Of a stretch of 64,000 nt of DNA, positions 11,340 to 20,949 are shown piece after piece. Below the pieces are notes generated by a model. That model did not search any database. It saw only the letters and a list, made by a program, of their open reading frames with translations, and was not told where the DNA came from. The first letter of the stretch is position 1. Every line of letters starts with the position of its first letter. This DNA is from Thermoanaerobaculia bacterium (lineage in GTDB: Bacteria; Acidobacteriota; Thermoanaerobaculia; Multivoradales; Multivoraceae), in the NCBI GenBank assembly GCA_022826745.1, contig JAJDUI010000037.1, forward strand, positions 62,001 to 126,000, in the 5' to 3' direction. The position numbers were made by a program, and so were the translations under genes.

Positions 11340-14300
11340 ATGTGCGGGATCGTCGGCATCCTGATGCGCCCCCACCCCGGACCGGCGATCGACTCGCGCG
11401 AGCTGCTGGAGGGCCTCGCGGCCGCTGGCCGAGCCGCCGAGGCCGCGGTTGCCGGTTGCGACCGCGCCGAGGCGCAGCCGCTGACCGCGGCCCTGTCCGC
11501 TGCCGCATCCGGGCTGGCCGGCTGGGACCGGCGGTTGCGGGCTCGGCCGGCGGTGCGGTCCCTGGTGCGCGACGAATCGCTGCGAGCCGCGATCGCCGAT
11601 GCATTGCGGCCCTGCTCGGCGGCGGTAAACCGGTTGAAAGCAAGCCTCGATGTCGCCGCCGCCCGCTTCGGCGATACCGGCCTCGAGGCCGTGAACGGCG
11701 CCGCCGCGGCCCTCGCCGACGCCGAGTGGGCGATTCGCCGCGATCGGCTGCGGACCGCGGCCGAAGTCGGCGCGCTGGCGCCGGCCGGCGCCGGAGACGC
11801 CGGCCTGGACGTGCTGATCGCCGTCCAGCAGGCGTTCTCGTCGCTAGACCGCCTCGAGATTCGCGGCCGCGATTCGGCCGGGCTGTTCCTGCTGCTCTCG
11901 GGGCATGGCCTCGACCGTGATGATCCCGCGGTCCGGTCCCGACTCGACGGCCGGACCGGGGATCCGCTGTTCGCTCATCGCGCGGTGAACCTGAGCGGAG
12001 GACGGATCGGCCTGGTCTACAAGTGCGCGGAAGAGATCGGAGAACTCGGCGACAACGTCCGTTTCCTGCGAGCCGCGGTCGCTTCCGATCCATTACTGGC
12101 GGCGGCGCTCGAGAGCCTGGAAGTCGAGGCGGCCGTACTCGGCCATACCCGCTGGGCGAGCGTCGGCCGGATCAGCGAGGCGAACGCGCACCCGCTGAAC
12201 GGGGCTGAGGCCGGGGGCGCCGCGGCCGATGGCCGACCGTCGCCCCAGGTGATCGCCGGGATCAACGGGGACATCGACAACCACGCGGACCTGGCGGTGC
12301 TGGAGAAGCTGAAGCTCGATCCCGGGATCACGACGGACGCGAAGGTGATGCCGGTCCTCATGGCCCGCCGGCTGGCCGCCGGCGACACGCCCTTCGATGC
12401 CTTCCGGGACACGGTGGCCGCGTTCGAGGGTTCGCTCGCCGTCGGCGCGCTTGCCTGGGACGACCCGTCACGGCTCTACCTGGCGATCCAGGGCAGCGGC
12501 CAGGGCCTCTACGTGGGACTGGCCGATCACGCCTTCGTGGTCGCCAGCGAACCCTACGGCCTGGTCGAGGAAACCTCGACGTATCTGCGCCTGGACGGCG
12601 AGGCGGAACCGGAGCGCGCAGGCGCCGGTTGGGGCCAGATCGCCGTGCTCGACGTGGCTCGCGCCGGGGAGCTGGAGGGCATCGAACGGTACTCCGCCGG
12701 GGGTTCGCCGCTACCGGTGGCGCCCGGAGAGATCGACCATGCCGAGATCACGACCCGCGACATCGACCGGGGCGAGTACCCCCACTTTCTGCTCAAGGAA
12801 ATCAGCGAGGCGCCGGGTTCCGTGCGGAACACGCTCCGCGGCAAGCTGCGGGAGGACGCGACCGGGCGCCTTCGCGTCTTCCTCGGCGAGCGGACGCTGC
12901 CGGAGGCGGTCGCGCACGGCCTTCGGGACGGAACCACAGGCCGCATCGTCGTCACCGGCCAGGGCACGGCGGCCGTTGCCGGGCAGGGCATCGCCGCGGC
13001 GATCGAGGGACGGCTGCGCGAGCGCGGCCTGAGCCGTCCGCGGGTCGACGCGATGCCGGCGACCGAGCTTTCGGGCTTTCACCTGGGGGCCGACATGCAC
13101 GACACCGTGGTCGTCGCGGTCAGCCAGTCCGGGACGACGACCGACACGCTGCGCACGGTCAACCTGGCGCGGCGGCGGGGCGCCCGCGCGATCGCGATCG
13201 TGAACCGCCGGAACTCCGATCTGGCGGAGCGGGCGGACGGCGTGCTCTACACCTCGGACGGGCGGGACGTCGAGATGAGCGTTGCGTCCACCAAGGCCTT
13301 CTACTCCCAGATCGCGGCGGGGATGCTGCTCGCCGTGGCGATCGCCGACCAGGTCGCCGGCGGCCCGGACGAACGGCCCGCGGCGGACCGCCTGCTGCGT
13401 GAGCTCCGGCGCCTGCCGGACGCGATGGAGCGCACTCTCGCTTTGCGCCCCGCGATCGCCGAGGCCGCGAGGGAGTACGCGCCGCGGCTGCGCGACTGGT
13501 CGGTCGTCGGCAACGGTCTCGATCGGATCGCCGCGGAGGAGGTCCGGATCAAGCTCTCCGAACTCTGCTACAAGGCGATCGCCTGCGACGCGACGGAAGA
13601 CAAGAAACACATCGACCTGTCGTCCGAGCCCCTGATCCTGGTCTGCGCCACCGGGGTCCAGGGCTCGACGGCGGCGGACACGAGGAAGGAGATCGACGTC
13701 TACCGCGCCCATCGCGCGACGCCGATCGTGATCGCCTCCGAAGGCGCGGTGTTTCCGTCCGCGGCAGCGACGATCGAAGTGCCGGAGGTGCCGCCCGAGC
13801 TGTCCTTCGTGCTGGCGACCGTGGTCGGCCACCTGTTCGGCTACCACGCGGCGCTCGCCATCGACGACCTCGCCAGGCCGCTGCGGGCGATCCGCACGGC
13901 GGTGGACGACGTGGTCGCCGCCGGCGCGGCGCGGCCTTTGGCTCGACTGCGCGAGAGGGCCGGCGACGAGATGGATGCCGTCCGCGTTGGCCTGGCCGGC
14001 GGCAGCTACGACGGCAACCTGCATGTCGGCCGGGCGGTGCGGCTGGCGGTGGCGCTCGACGGGCTGGATGCCGCCGGCGACAGCGGCGAGGCGAGCCTGC
14101 TGGCGGTGTTGCGAGACGCTCTCGGCCCCGCGATCGACGACCTCACCCGGCACGTCGACACGATCAAGCACCAGGCGAAGACGGTCACCGTGGGCATCTC
14201 GCGCCACGACCAGACCCTGGGCCGGATGTCTCTTGTGGCCGCCCTGGTGGAGGCCGGTGCCCCGGAGGAGGCGATCTCGGCGGAGGACAGGCGGACGATG

Positions 14301-14810
14301 AGCGCAATCGACCCCTTCGTCGACCAGGTGCTCGGCTACGTCCGCTACCGGCTCTGGGCGGGCGGCGACGGTCCGCCGCCGGGTGACGGCGCGACCATTC
14401 GGGTCCTCCGCGCCGGCGGCCTCTGCCGCGACCTGCAGTCCCGCACTGTCCGGCAGCCGCTGCTCCAGGGCACCAAGTACGCGGTCGCGGTCGAAGGCCG
14501 GCTGATGGCGGCTCGCGGGCGCACGGATGGCCGGGTGTTCATCGGCGTGCCCGAGTTCGGCGACGGCGCGGTCGTAGGCGTAGACCTGATCCATGTGCGT
14601 TTCCGGGAGCGGGCGCCGGCCAGCGAACTGCGCCGCCTGCTCTCCGGCTACCGGGAGCGTTACTCCGAGCTGCGCGACCAGGTGCTCAGGAGGGCGCCGG
14701 AGTTCGACGACTGCCTGCTGGCGGAAGTCCCGGTCGAGGACCTGCTGGTCGATCCGGTAGCCCAGCTCGCCGAACGCTGGCAGAGCACTCCTTCCGGCGG
14801 CGTCTCGTGA
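11340..14810 (+). CDS. Oversized GlmS-like glutamine amidotransferase / double-SIS protein
   Basis: 1156 aa, nearly twice the ~610 aa of GlmS (glutamine:fructose-6-phosphate aminotransferase). It begins MCGIVGIL, giving the N-terminal Cys nucleophile of class II glutamine amidotransferases. A helical Ala/Arg-rich insertion of ~150 residues separates this from LEIRGRDSAG (171-181); another ~45 residues precede GHTRWAS (268-274). Two SIS domains follow, with AVSQSGTTTDTLRT and VASTKAFYSQ matching the sugar-phosphate loops of GlmS and KLSELCYKAIA the second domain. About 300 C-terminal residues match nothing I recognise. It may be the organism's GlmS, feeding UDP-GlcNAc synthesis. The stop overlaps the epimerase start (GTGA), indicating coupling to envelope sugar synthesis. 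Confidence 0.82.
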   Translation: MCGIVGILMRPHPGPAIDSRELLEGLAAAGRAAEAAVAGCDRAEAQPLTAALSAAASGLAGWDRRLRARPAVRSLVRDESLRAAIADALRPCSAAVNRLKASLDVAAARFGDTGLEAVNGAAAALADAEWAIRRDRLRTAAEVGALAPAGAGDAGLDVLIAVQQAFSSLDRLEIRGRDSAGLFLLLSGHGLDRDDPAVRSRLDGRTGDPLFAHRAVNLSGGRIGLVYKCAEEIGELGDNVRFLRAAVASDPLLAAALESLEVEAAVLGHTRWASVGRISEANAHPLNGAEAGGAAADGRPSPQVIAGINGDIDNHADLAVLEKLKLDPGITTDAKVMPVLMARRLAAGDTPFDAFRDTVAAFEGSLAVGALAWDDPSRLYLAIQGSGQGLYVGLADHAFVVASEPYGLVEETSTYLRLDGEAEPERAGAGWGQIAVLDVARAGELEGIERYSAGGSPLPVAPGEIDHAEITTRDIDRGEYPHFLLKEISEAPGSVRNTLRGKLREDATGRLRVFLGERTLPEAVAHGLRDGTTGRIVVTGQGTAAVAGQGIAAAIEGRLRERGLSRPRVDAMPATELSGFHLGADMHDTVVVAVSQSGTTTDTLRTVNLARRRGARAIAIVNRRNSDLAERADGVLYTSDGRDVEMSVASTKAFYSQIAAGMLLAVAIADQVAGGPDERPAADRLLRELRRLPDAMERTLALRPAIAEAAREYAPRLRDWSVVGNGLDRIAAEEVRIKLSELCYKAIACDATEDKKHIDLSSEPLILVCATGVQGSTAADTRKEIDVYRAHRATPIVIASEGAVFPSAAATIEVPEVPPELSFVLATVVGHLFGYHAALAIDDLARPLRAIRTAVDDVVAAGAARPLARLRERAGDEMDAVRVGLAGGSYDGNLHVGRAVRLAVALDGLDAAGDSGEASLLAVLRDALGPAIDDLTRHVDTIKHQAKTVTVGISRHDQTLGRMSLVAALVEAGAPEEAISAEDRRTMSAIDPFVDQVLGYVRYRLWAGGDGPPPGDGATIRVLRAGGLCRDLQSRTVRQPLLQGTKYAVAVEGRLMAARGRTDGRVFIGVPEFGDGAVVGVDLIHVRFRERAPASELRRLLSGYRERYSELRDQVLRRAPEFDDCLLAEVPVEDLLVDPVAQLAERWQSTPSGGVS

Positions 14811-15778
14811 GGGTCCTGCTCACCGGCAGCGCCGGCTTCATCGGCTTCCACGTCGCCAGGGCCCTGCTCGAGCGCGGCGACGACGTGATCGGCTACGACA
14901 ACTTCAATCCGTACTACGACCCCGAGCTCAAGGAGAGGCGCAACGCGATCCTCAAGGAGCAACCGAACTTCCGTCTCGTGCGTGCCGACATCGGCGACCG
15001 CGAGGCCCTGCAGGACTCCTTCGACGACCTCGTCCGCGGCGCTGGCGGCACGGAGACCAGGGTGTGCCACCTCGCGGCCCAGGCCGGAGTACGGCATTCG
15101 ATCGACCATCCGAACGAGTTCGTGCGCGACAACGTCCAGGCCTTCACATACGTCCTCGAACTGTGCCGCAAGCGCGAGGTCGGCGGCCTGATCTACGCCT
15201 CAAGCAGCTCGGTCTACGGCGACAGCACACGGGACCGGCTCAGCGAGGGCGACAGCACTTCGGCACAGTGCTCGCTCTACGGCGCGACCAAGAAGATGAA
15301 CGAGCTCATGGCCTCGGTGTACAACCACCTCTACGGCCTGCGCGTCACCGGCCTGCGCTTCTTCACGGTCTACGGCCCCTGGGGTCGGCCCGATATGGCG
15401 CTGTTCCTGTTCACCGGCGCCCTGCTGCGCGGCGAGGCGATCCGGGTCTTCGGCCACGGACGGATGCACCGTGACTTCACCTACATCGACGACATCGTGA
15501 CCGGCGTCGTCTCGGCGATCGACCGCAACCACGAGGACCTCGTCTGCAACCTCGCCGCCGGCCGCACCGAGGAACTCATGGAGTTCATCCGGCAGATCGA
15601 GTCGAGCTGCGGCCGCGAGGGCGAGAAGGAGTTCCTGCCCATGCAGCCCGGCGACGTCGTGCGGACCTCGGCCGACCTCAGCCGCGCCAGGGAGTGCCTG
15701 GGCTACGAGCCGACAACCGCGATCGCCGACGGCATCCCCCGCTTCGTCGACTGGTACCGCAGCTACTACGGCCTCTAG
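14807..15778 (+). CDS. NAD-dependent sugar epimerase, UDP-glucuronate 4-epimerase type
   Basis: 323 aa short-chain dehydrogenase/reductase. The Rossmann motif GSAGFIG is at residues 7-13, followed by YDNFNPYYDPELKERR, a signature of UDP-glucuronate/UDP-galacturonate 4-epimerases. SSSSVYG and YGATKKMNE carry the catalytic Ser and the Tyr-xxx-Lys pair; RFFTVYGPWGRPDMA is the substrate-side signature. It would supply UDP-galacturonate for surface polysaccharide. The GTG start overlaps the GlmS-like stop by 4 nt. Its TAG abuts (0 bp) the stop of the convergent hydrolase. Confidence 0.9.
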   Translation: MRVLLTGSAGFIGFHVARALLERGDDVIGYDNFNPYYDPELKERRNAILKEQPNFRLVRADIGDREALQDSFDDLVRGAGGTETRVCHLAAQAGVRHSIDHPNEFVRDNVQAFTYVLELCRKREVGGLIYASSSSVYGDSTRDRLSEGDSTSAQCSLYGATKKMNELMASVYNHLYGLRVTGLRFFTVYGPWGRPDMALFLFTGALLRGEAIRVFGHGRMHRDFTYIDDIVTGVVSAIDRNHEDLVCNLAAGRTEELMEFIRQIESSCGREGEKEFLPMQPGDVVRTSADLSRARECLGYEPTTAIADGIPRFVDWYRSYYGL

Positions 15779-17188
15779 CTAGTCGAGCCGCGCCGCCCAC
15801 GCCGCGGCCCGCTCCCGCATCTTCGGCGCGTCCTCCGGCAGGATCATGCCCTGCTCGATCGCACGGTCCAGTGCGGCGTTCCAGGCATCGAGATAGCGCT
15901 CGCTGTCCGGGTACAGCGCCGCGAGCTGTTCGCTGTCGAAGTCGGTCGCCGTGCCGTACAGGAACCCGAATCGCGTCCCTTCCCTCTGCGTGCCGAAGCC
16001 GCTGTGCGAGGCGGTCGGCGCCTCGACTTCCGGCAGGCGAATGCCGCCGACGGCGTTGCCGTGCTCGTCCCGGACGACCTCGGCGTTGGGATCTCCCGCT
16101 TTCATCTCTACGCGCGGCATGCTCGGTGGCTCGACGCCGTCCCTGATCCAGCGGTCCAGATGCCTGACGGCAGCCTGGTACACCGGGGAGTAGGACAGCC
16201 AGTTCGAGCCTTCGACCGTGGGTTCCTTCGGCCTCGCCGCGGATACGTGGGACGTCCCCGCCACCTCCCAGAGCCGGAAGCGGTCCGAGTCCGGCTCGCG
16301 TACGGTGTAGTAGCTGGTCAGCTCGGTTTCCGAGTTGACGACGATGACCGGAACGTCCAGGTCCGATCGGACCGACGCGAGACTGCGCCCCCTGCGTCCG
16401 CCCCCACCCTCGGACGCGAACGGCACGACGCCGCCGAAATCGATGAACGGCAGGTAGCCGTCGAACAGCTCTGTCAGCGGGTGCACGCCGTTGATGTAGG
16501 TGCGCAGGCGCGCCGCAGACTGGGACGCGCCCGCCGCGATCAACCGCTCGACCTCGAGACCGCCCATCGGGTCCAGGCCCTGCCGGTCGCGGTCCGGTCC
16601 GATGGCGCTCGCGACCTGCGTGAAGATGTCGTAGGAGTAGGCGTCCCCGGGGTGTTCGAGCGAGCCGTAGCGCTTCGGGTCCCAGGCCTTGAGGCCCCCG
16701 GGGCTCTGGGGAAAGCCGTGGACGCCGACCTTCTGCGCGGAGACCCCCACCCAGGCATAGCCGCGCAGGGCCTCGTCGCTCGCGGAACCGAGCTCGAAGC
16801 CGGCGGTGACGTTCAGCCAGAAGACGATGACCGTGCCGTTGAACTCCGAGGCGTCCTCGGGGCGAACCACGAGCATGCGCGTCTTGAAGTCGGCCTTCTG
16901 CCCGGAGGCCCGGGTCTGCCATCGGCCGTCCGCGGAATGCGTGCCGTCGACCAGTTCGTACGCGGTCGCTTCGCCCTCGAGGAAGTACTCCTCGGTCAGG
17001 TAGCCGCGATCCGCCACGTTCACCGCGGCGAACGGCGTGGCCCGTTCTCCGCCCGTGATGGGCCCGGACAGGGTTGCCGGGCTCGGGGTGGCCGCGACGA
17101 CCGCCGTCAGGAGCGCTGCGAACGCCACGGTGCTCACCTTCGTCGGAGACGTCGAGGGACGGGACAGCTTCAGCGGCGAGTCGGTCAT
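15779..17188 (-). CDS. Exported alpha/beta-hydrolase-domain protein (PF20091-like)
   Basis: 469 aa. A signal-peptide-like segment (about residues 17-34, VSTVAFAALLTAVVAATPS) suggests export. The core fits the bacterial alpha/beta hydrolase domain family seen in secreted esterase-like proteins: VIVFWLNVTAGFELG strand, AGASQSAARLRTYING nucleophile elbow (GxSxS type), and GTSHVS which may hold the catalytic His. I placed the start at the ATG 17188-17186, preceded by AGAGG, because a longer reading would run into the divergent TPP-enzyme gene (start 17265). Substrate unknown. Confidence 0.72.
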   Translation of the reverse strand: MTDSPLKLSRPSTSPTKVSTVAFAALLTAVVAATPSPATLSGPITGGERATPFAAVNVADRGYLTEEYFLEGEATAYELVDGTHSADGRWQTRASGQKADFKTRMLVVRPEDASEFNGTVIVFWLNVTAGFELGSASDEALRGYAWVGVSAQKVGVHGFPQSPGGLKAWDPKRYGSLEHPGDAYSYDIFTQVASAIGPDRDRQGLDPMGGLEVERLIAAGASQSAARLRTYINGVHPLTELFDGYLPFIDFGGVVPFASEGGGGRRGRSLASVRSDLDVPVIVVNSETELTSYYTVREPDSDRFRLWEVAGTSHVSAARPKEPTVEGSNWLSYSPVYQAAVRHLDRWIRDGVEPPSMPRVEMKAGDPNAEVVRDEHGNAVGGIRLPEVEAPTASHSGFGTQREGTRFGFLYGTATDFDSEQLAALYPDSERYLDAWNAALDRAIEQGMILPEDAPKMRERAAAWAARLD

Positions 17189-17264
17189 TTGGCGGAGCCT
17201 CTCAGTTCTGGAACGTTGCCGGTTCCGGGTATCGTAGCCGCCCGTTGACAACAGGAGTTCCAGC

Positions 17265-18905
17265 GTGAAGGTAGCCCAGGGCGTCGCCGAGTACCTCAAG
17301 CGGGAGGGCGTGGAGTTCATCCTCGCCTACCCGGTCAATCCGATCATCGAGGCCGCGGCGGTGGCCGACATTCGCACCGTGATCGTCCGCCAGGAGCGGA
17401 TCGGCCTGCACATGGCCGACGCCGTCAGCCGGCTGAGTTCCGGCCGGCAGCTCGGCGTCTTCACGATGCAGAGCGGGCCGGGGACGGAGAACGCCTTCGG
17501 CGGCGTGGCGCAGGCCTACGGCGAGTCGGCGCCCATCCTCGTCATGCCGATGGGGTACAGCCGCCGGGCGATGCACGTGGCGCCGAACTTCAACGCCGTG
17601 GCCAACTTCCAGCACGTGACCAAGTGGTGCGAGCCGCTCAGCATGGGCAAGGCGATGCCCGAGGTCATGCGCCGAGCCTTCAGCCAGTTGCGTTCGGGGA
17701 GTCCGGGTCCGGTGATGGTCGAGGTGCCGGCCGACGTCTTCGCCGAGGACGTGCCGGACGACCTGGGCCCCCGGCCCAACGGGAGAGTTCGCGTAGGCCC
17801 CGACCCCGACCTGGTGCGCGAGGCGGCGGAGATGCTGGCGGCGGCGGAGCGGCCGGTGATCTACGCCGGCCAGGGCGTCCACTACGCCGAGGCCTGGGAC
17901 GAGCTGCGGCGCCTGGCCGAACTCCTGAACGCGCCGGTGACGACCAGCCTCGGCGGCAAGAGCGCCTTCAACGAGGATCATCCCCTGTCGCTCGGCTCGG
18001 GCGGCCGCGCGGTGCCGAAAACGGTCCATGAGTTCCTGGGCGCGGCCGACGTGATCTTCGGCATCGGCTGCAGCTTCACGACGACCGCGTTCGGCCTCTA
18101 CTTCGGCAAGTACCCGCAGGCGAAGTACGTGCACGCGACGCTCGACCCGGTCGACCTGAACAAGAACGTCGCCGCCGACTGCGCGGTCGCCGGCGACGCG
18201 AAGCTGACGCTGGCCGCCCTGATCGCGGAACTCGAGGGCCGGTCGCTGCCCCACGCGGCGGCTCGGGCCGACTCCGTGCCGGCCGAGATCGAACGGATCC
18301 GCTCCGGCTGGCTCGACGAGTGGATGCCGAAGCTGACCTCCGACTCGGCGCCGCTCTCGCCCTACCGCGTGCTCTGGGATCTGATGCACACGGTCGACCG
18401 GGACAACGTGATCATCACCCACGACGCCGGTTCACCGCGGGACCAGATCTCCCCCTTCTGGCGCAGCACGACGCCGCTCTCCTACATCGGCTGGGGCAAG
18501 ACGACCCAGCTCGGCTACGGCCTGGGTCTCGCGATGGGCGCCAAGCTCGCGCAGCCCGACAAGCTCTGCATCAACGTCTGGGGCGACGCCGCGATCGGCT
18601 TCACCGGCATGGACTTCGAGACGGCGGTGCGGGAGCGCCTGCCGATCCTCTCGATCCTGTTCAACAACTTCTCGATGGCGATCGAACTGCCGATCATGCA
18701 GGTGGCGACCGAGAAGTACCGCAGCACGGACATCTCCGGCCACTACGCCGACATGGCGAAGGCCTTCGGCGGCTACGGCGAGCGGGTCACCGACCCCGCC
18801 GAGATCGTCCCGGCGATCCGCCGCGGCATCGAGGCGACCGAGTCGGGTACGCCGGCCCTGCTGGAGTTCATCACCGAGAAGGAGATCGGGATCTCCAGCT
18901 ACTAG
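17265..18905 (+). CDS. Thiamine-pyrophosphate enzyme of the acetolactate-synthase/benzoylformate-decarboxylase family
   Basis: 546 aa with the three-domain TPP fold. The catalytic glutamate that activates the TPP ring is Glu44 (VIVRQERIGLHMAD); the central domain spans roughly 190-330; the TPP/Mg motif begins WGDAAIGFTGMDFETA and ends LFNNFSMAI, a GDG...NN motif with GDA. Reaction not determinable: it is not close to IlvB, and I see no features that would prove oxalyl-CoA or sulfoacetaldehyde activity. The GTG at 17265 has AGGAG 8 nt upstream. Gene context (class III aminotransferase, nitrile hydratase, folD) suggests small-molecule amine/nitrile catabolism, which is inference only. It ends 3 bp from the convergent aminotransferase stop. 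Confidence 0.85.
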   Translation: MKVAQGVAEYLKREGVEFILAYPVNPIIEAAAVADIRTVIVRQERIGLHMADAVSRLSSGRQLGVFTMQSGPGTENAFGGVAQAYGESAPILVMPMGYSRRAMHVAPNFNAVANFQHVTKWCEPLSMGKAMPEVMRRAFSQLRSGSPGPVMVEVPADVFAEDVPDDLGPRPNGRVRVGPDPDLVREAAEMLAAAERPVIYAGQGVHYAEAWDELRRLAELLNAPVTTSLGGKSAFNEDHPLSLGSGGRAVPKTVHEFLGAADVIFGIGCSFTTTAFGLYFGKYPQAKYVHATLDPVDLNKNVAADCAVAGDAKLTLAALIAELEGRSLPHAAARADSVPAEIERIRSGWLDEWMPKLTSDSAPLSPYRVLWDLMHTVDRDNVIITHDAGSPRDQISPFWRSTTPLSYIGWGKTTQLGYGLGLAMGAKLAQPDKLCINVWGDAAIGFTGMDFETAVRERLPILSILFNNFSMAIELPIMQVATEKYRSTDISGHYADMAKAFGGYGERVTDPAEIVPAIRRGIEATESGTPALLEFITEKEIGISSY

Positions 18906-18908
18906 GGC

Positions 18909-20321
18909 CTAGTCACAGCACACCGGCGGCCCCAGCAGCGACGGCGCCGGCCCCTTGCGGGTGATCGCGCTGTCGATCGCCTTCGGCAGCACGGTGACGA
19001 TCTTCTCGATCTCTTCGTCGCCGAGGATGAACGGCGGGCCGAGGCAGACGACGTCCCGGGCCGGGTCGTTGCCGCCGGGGTAGAAGAAGACGTCCATCGA
19101 CAGTCCGGCGGCCACGACGGCGTTGACGAGCGAGAGTTCCGCGGGGAACGGCTCCAGCGTCTCGCGGTCCTGGACGATCTCGATGCCGTAGAGCAGGCCG
19201 CGGCCGCGTACTTCGGCGACGTGGGGGTGATCGGCGAAGGTCTCCCGCAGGCGCTCACCGAGCACCGCGCCGACGGTGGCGGCGCGTTCGACGAGTTCCT
19301 CGTCCTCGAGGATGCGCAGCACCTCGGTGGCCGCGGCGCAGGCGGGTGAGTGGGCGCCGTAGGTGAAGAACATGACCGAATCGCCTGCTTCGGCGATGGG
19401 CGCCGTGACCTCGTCGCGGGCGCAGATCGCGACCAGGGGCGCGTAGCCGCCGGTCAGTCCCTTGCCGCCGACGAGGATGTCGGGAACCACGTCCCAGTGG
19501 TCGACGCCGAACTTGCGGCCGGTGCGGCCGTAGCCGGTCATCACTTCGTCGGCGATCAGGAGAATGCCGTGCCGCCTGCAGATCCGGGCGACCCGCTCCA
19601 GGTAGTCGCCCGGGGGCACGAGCGCGCCGGCGTTGGAGCCGACGATCGGTTCGACGACGAAGGCCGCGATCTCCTCCGGGCCGATCTCCTCGAACACCCG
19701 TTCCACTTCGTCGGCGCAGGCGATGTCGCAGCCGGGGAACGTCTTGCCCAGCGGGCAGCGCATGCAGTAGTGCGCGGGCGGTCGCGGCTGGTCGGTCTGC
19801 TCGTCGACCAGCCAGTGCTCGAAGCCTGCCCGCCGTCCCTGGTGTCCGCCGACGGCCAGGGTGGCCATCGTGGCGCCGTGGTAGGAGAGCTGGCGTCCGA
19901 ACACCCGCCAGCGCTCGGGCCGCCCGGCCGACAGGTGGTGCTGGCGTGCGAAGCGGATCGCCAGGTCCATCGCCTCGGAACCGCCGCTGGCGAACAGGAC
20001 CCGGTTGATGTCGCCGGGCAGCCAGCGGGTCCTCATGCTGTGGACGAGCTCTGTTCGCGCCGGCGTCGCGAAGGGAGGCACGATGTAGTCCGTCTGCGCC
20101 GCGGCCTGTGCGTAGGCCTCCGCCACCTCACGCCGGCCGTGGCCGATGTTCGAGACGATGGCGCCCCCGGCGGCGTCGAGGATCCTGCGGCCGTCAGGCG
20201 TGATCATGTAGCAGCCTTCGGCGGCGGCCACCTCGAGAGGCGCCTTGCCCTGGCCCAGGAACGGGTAGTCCTCGGCGTGCGGAATGGGCGCGGGTGCGGT
20301 CCGCGGAGCAGCGGTGGTCAT
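18909..20321 (-). CDS. Class III PLP-dependent aminotransferase
   Basis: 470 aa fold-type I transaminase. Visible landmarks: ASGGSEAMDLAIRFARQ (phosphate-binding region), SYHGATMATLAVGGHQGRR, LIADEVMTGYGRTG (Asp that pairs with the PLP ring nitrogen), and VGGKGLTGGYAPL with the Schiff-base Lys. A Cys-rich insert HYCMRCPLGKTFPGC lies between them, of a type common in bacterial aspartate-aminotransferase-family class III enzymes. It diverges from the nitrile hydratase genes with only 37 bp between start codons, so their promoters must overlap. Amine donor and acceptor cannot be read from sequence. Confidence 0.9.
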   Translation of the reverse strand: MTTAAPRTAPAPIPHAEDYPFLGQGKAPLEVAAAEGCYMITPDGRRILDAAGGAIVSNIGHGRREVAEAYAQAAAQTDYIVPPFATPARTELVHSMRTRWLPGDINRVLFASGGSEAMDLAIRFARQHHLSAGRPERWRVFGRQLSYHGATMATLAVGGHQGRRAGFEHWLVDEQTDQPRPPAHYCMRCPLGKTFPGCDIACADEVERVFEEIGPEEIAAFVVEPIVGSNAGALVPPGDYLERVARICRRHGILLIADEVMTGYGRTGRKFGVDHWDVVPDILVGGKGLTGGYAPLVAICARDEVTAPIAEAGDSVMFFTYGAHSPACAAATEVLRILEDEELVERAATVGAVLGERLRETFADHPHVAEVRGRGLLYGIEIVQDRETLEPFPAELSLVNAVVAAGLSMDVFFYPGGNDPARDVVCLGPPFILGDEEIEKIVTVLPKAIDSAITRKGPAPSLLGPPVCCD

Positions 20322-20358
20322 GGTCTGAGCCTAGTAGACTCGCGCGCGCTTCAGGAGC

Positions 20359-20949
20359 ATGAACGGAATCCACGACATGGGCGGCATGCACGGCTTCGGG
20401 GCCGTGGATCGCCGCTCGGATGAGGCCCTGTTCCCGGAAGCCTGGCAGGGGCGGGTCTGCGCCCTCGCCGGTTACGCCATGGGCGCCGGGCTGGCGAACA
20501 TCGACGCCTTCCGCCACGCGATCGAGCGGATGCCGCCGGAGCGCTACCTCGCCGACGGCTACTACGGCCGCTGGCTCTACGCGCTGGAGACGCTGGCGCG
20601 GGAACGGCTGGCCGGCGACGCGCTGCCCGAGCGCCCCGACGTCGGCTCGGTGACCCGGGAAGTGGACCGCGAACCCCGGTTCGCAGTCGGCGACCCGGTG
20701 CGCACGTGGAACCGCCATCCACAGGGGCACACCCGACTGCCCGGTTACGCTCGGGACAGGCGGGGCGTGATCGCCGACATCCATCCGGCCTGCGTCTATC
20801 CCGACACGAACGCCGACGGCCGGGGCGAGTCGCCGGAGTATCTCTACACCGTCGCCTTCGAGAGCCGGGAACTCTGGGGCGAGGAGGCGGAGGCCGGCGC
20901 CACCGTCTACATCGACCTGTTCGAGCCGTACCTGGAGGCGCTGGCATGA
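20359..20949 (+). CDS. nthB: Nitrile hydratase beta subunit
   Basis: 196 aa. Structural subunit of nitrile hydratase, which converts nitriles to amides. The start MNGIHDMGGMHGFG is the hallmark of the beta subunit. The C-terminal half has the SH3-like barrel typical of the family (FAVGDPVRTWNRHPQGHTRLPGY... ending VYIDLFEPYLEAL). The gene order beta-alpha-activator is the one usual for cobalt-type enzymes. The AGGAG lies unusually close (1 nt) to the ATG. The stop overlaps the alpha start (ATGA). Confidence 0.95.
   Translation: MNGIHDMGGMHGFGAVDRRSDEALFPEAWQGRVCALAGYAMGAGLANIDAFRHAIERMPPERYLADGYYGRWLYALETLARERLAGDALPERPDVGSVTREVDREPRFAVGDPVRTWNRHPQGHTRLPGYARDRRGVIADIHPACVYPDTNADGRGESPEYLYTVAFESRELWGEEAEAGATVYIDLFEPYLEALA

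Noticed and set aside
9352..11364. 670-codon plus-strand frame
   Set aside because: Runs antisense across two well-supported genes (transporter and Nit amidase) and their boundary; not a real gene.
12711..14594. 627-codon minus-strand frame
   Set aside because: Antisense to the GlmS-like gene, no recognisable domain, composition typical of a shadow of high-GC coding DNA.
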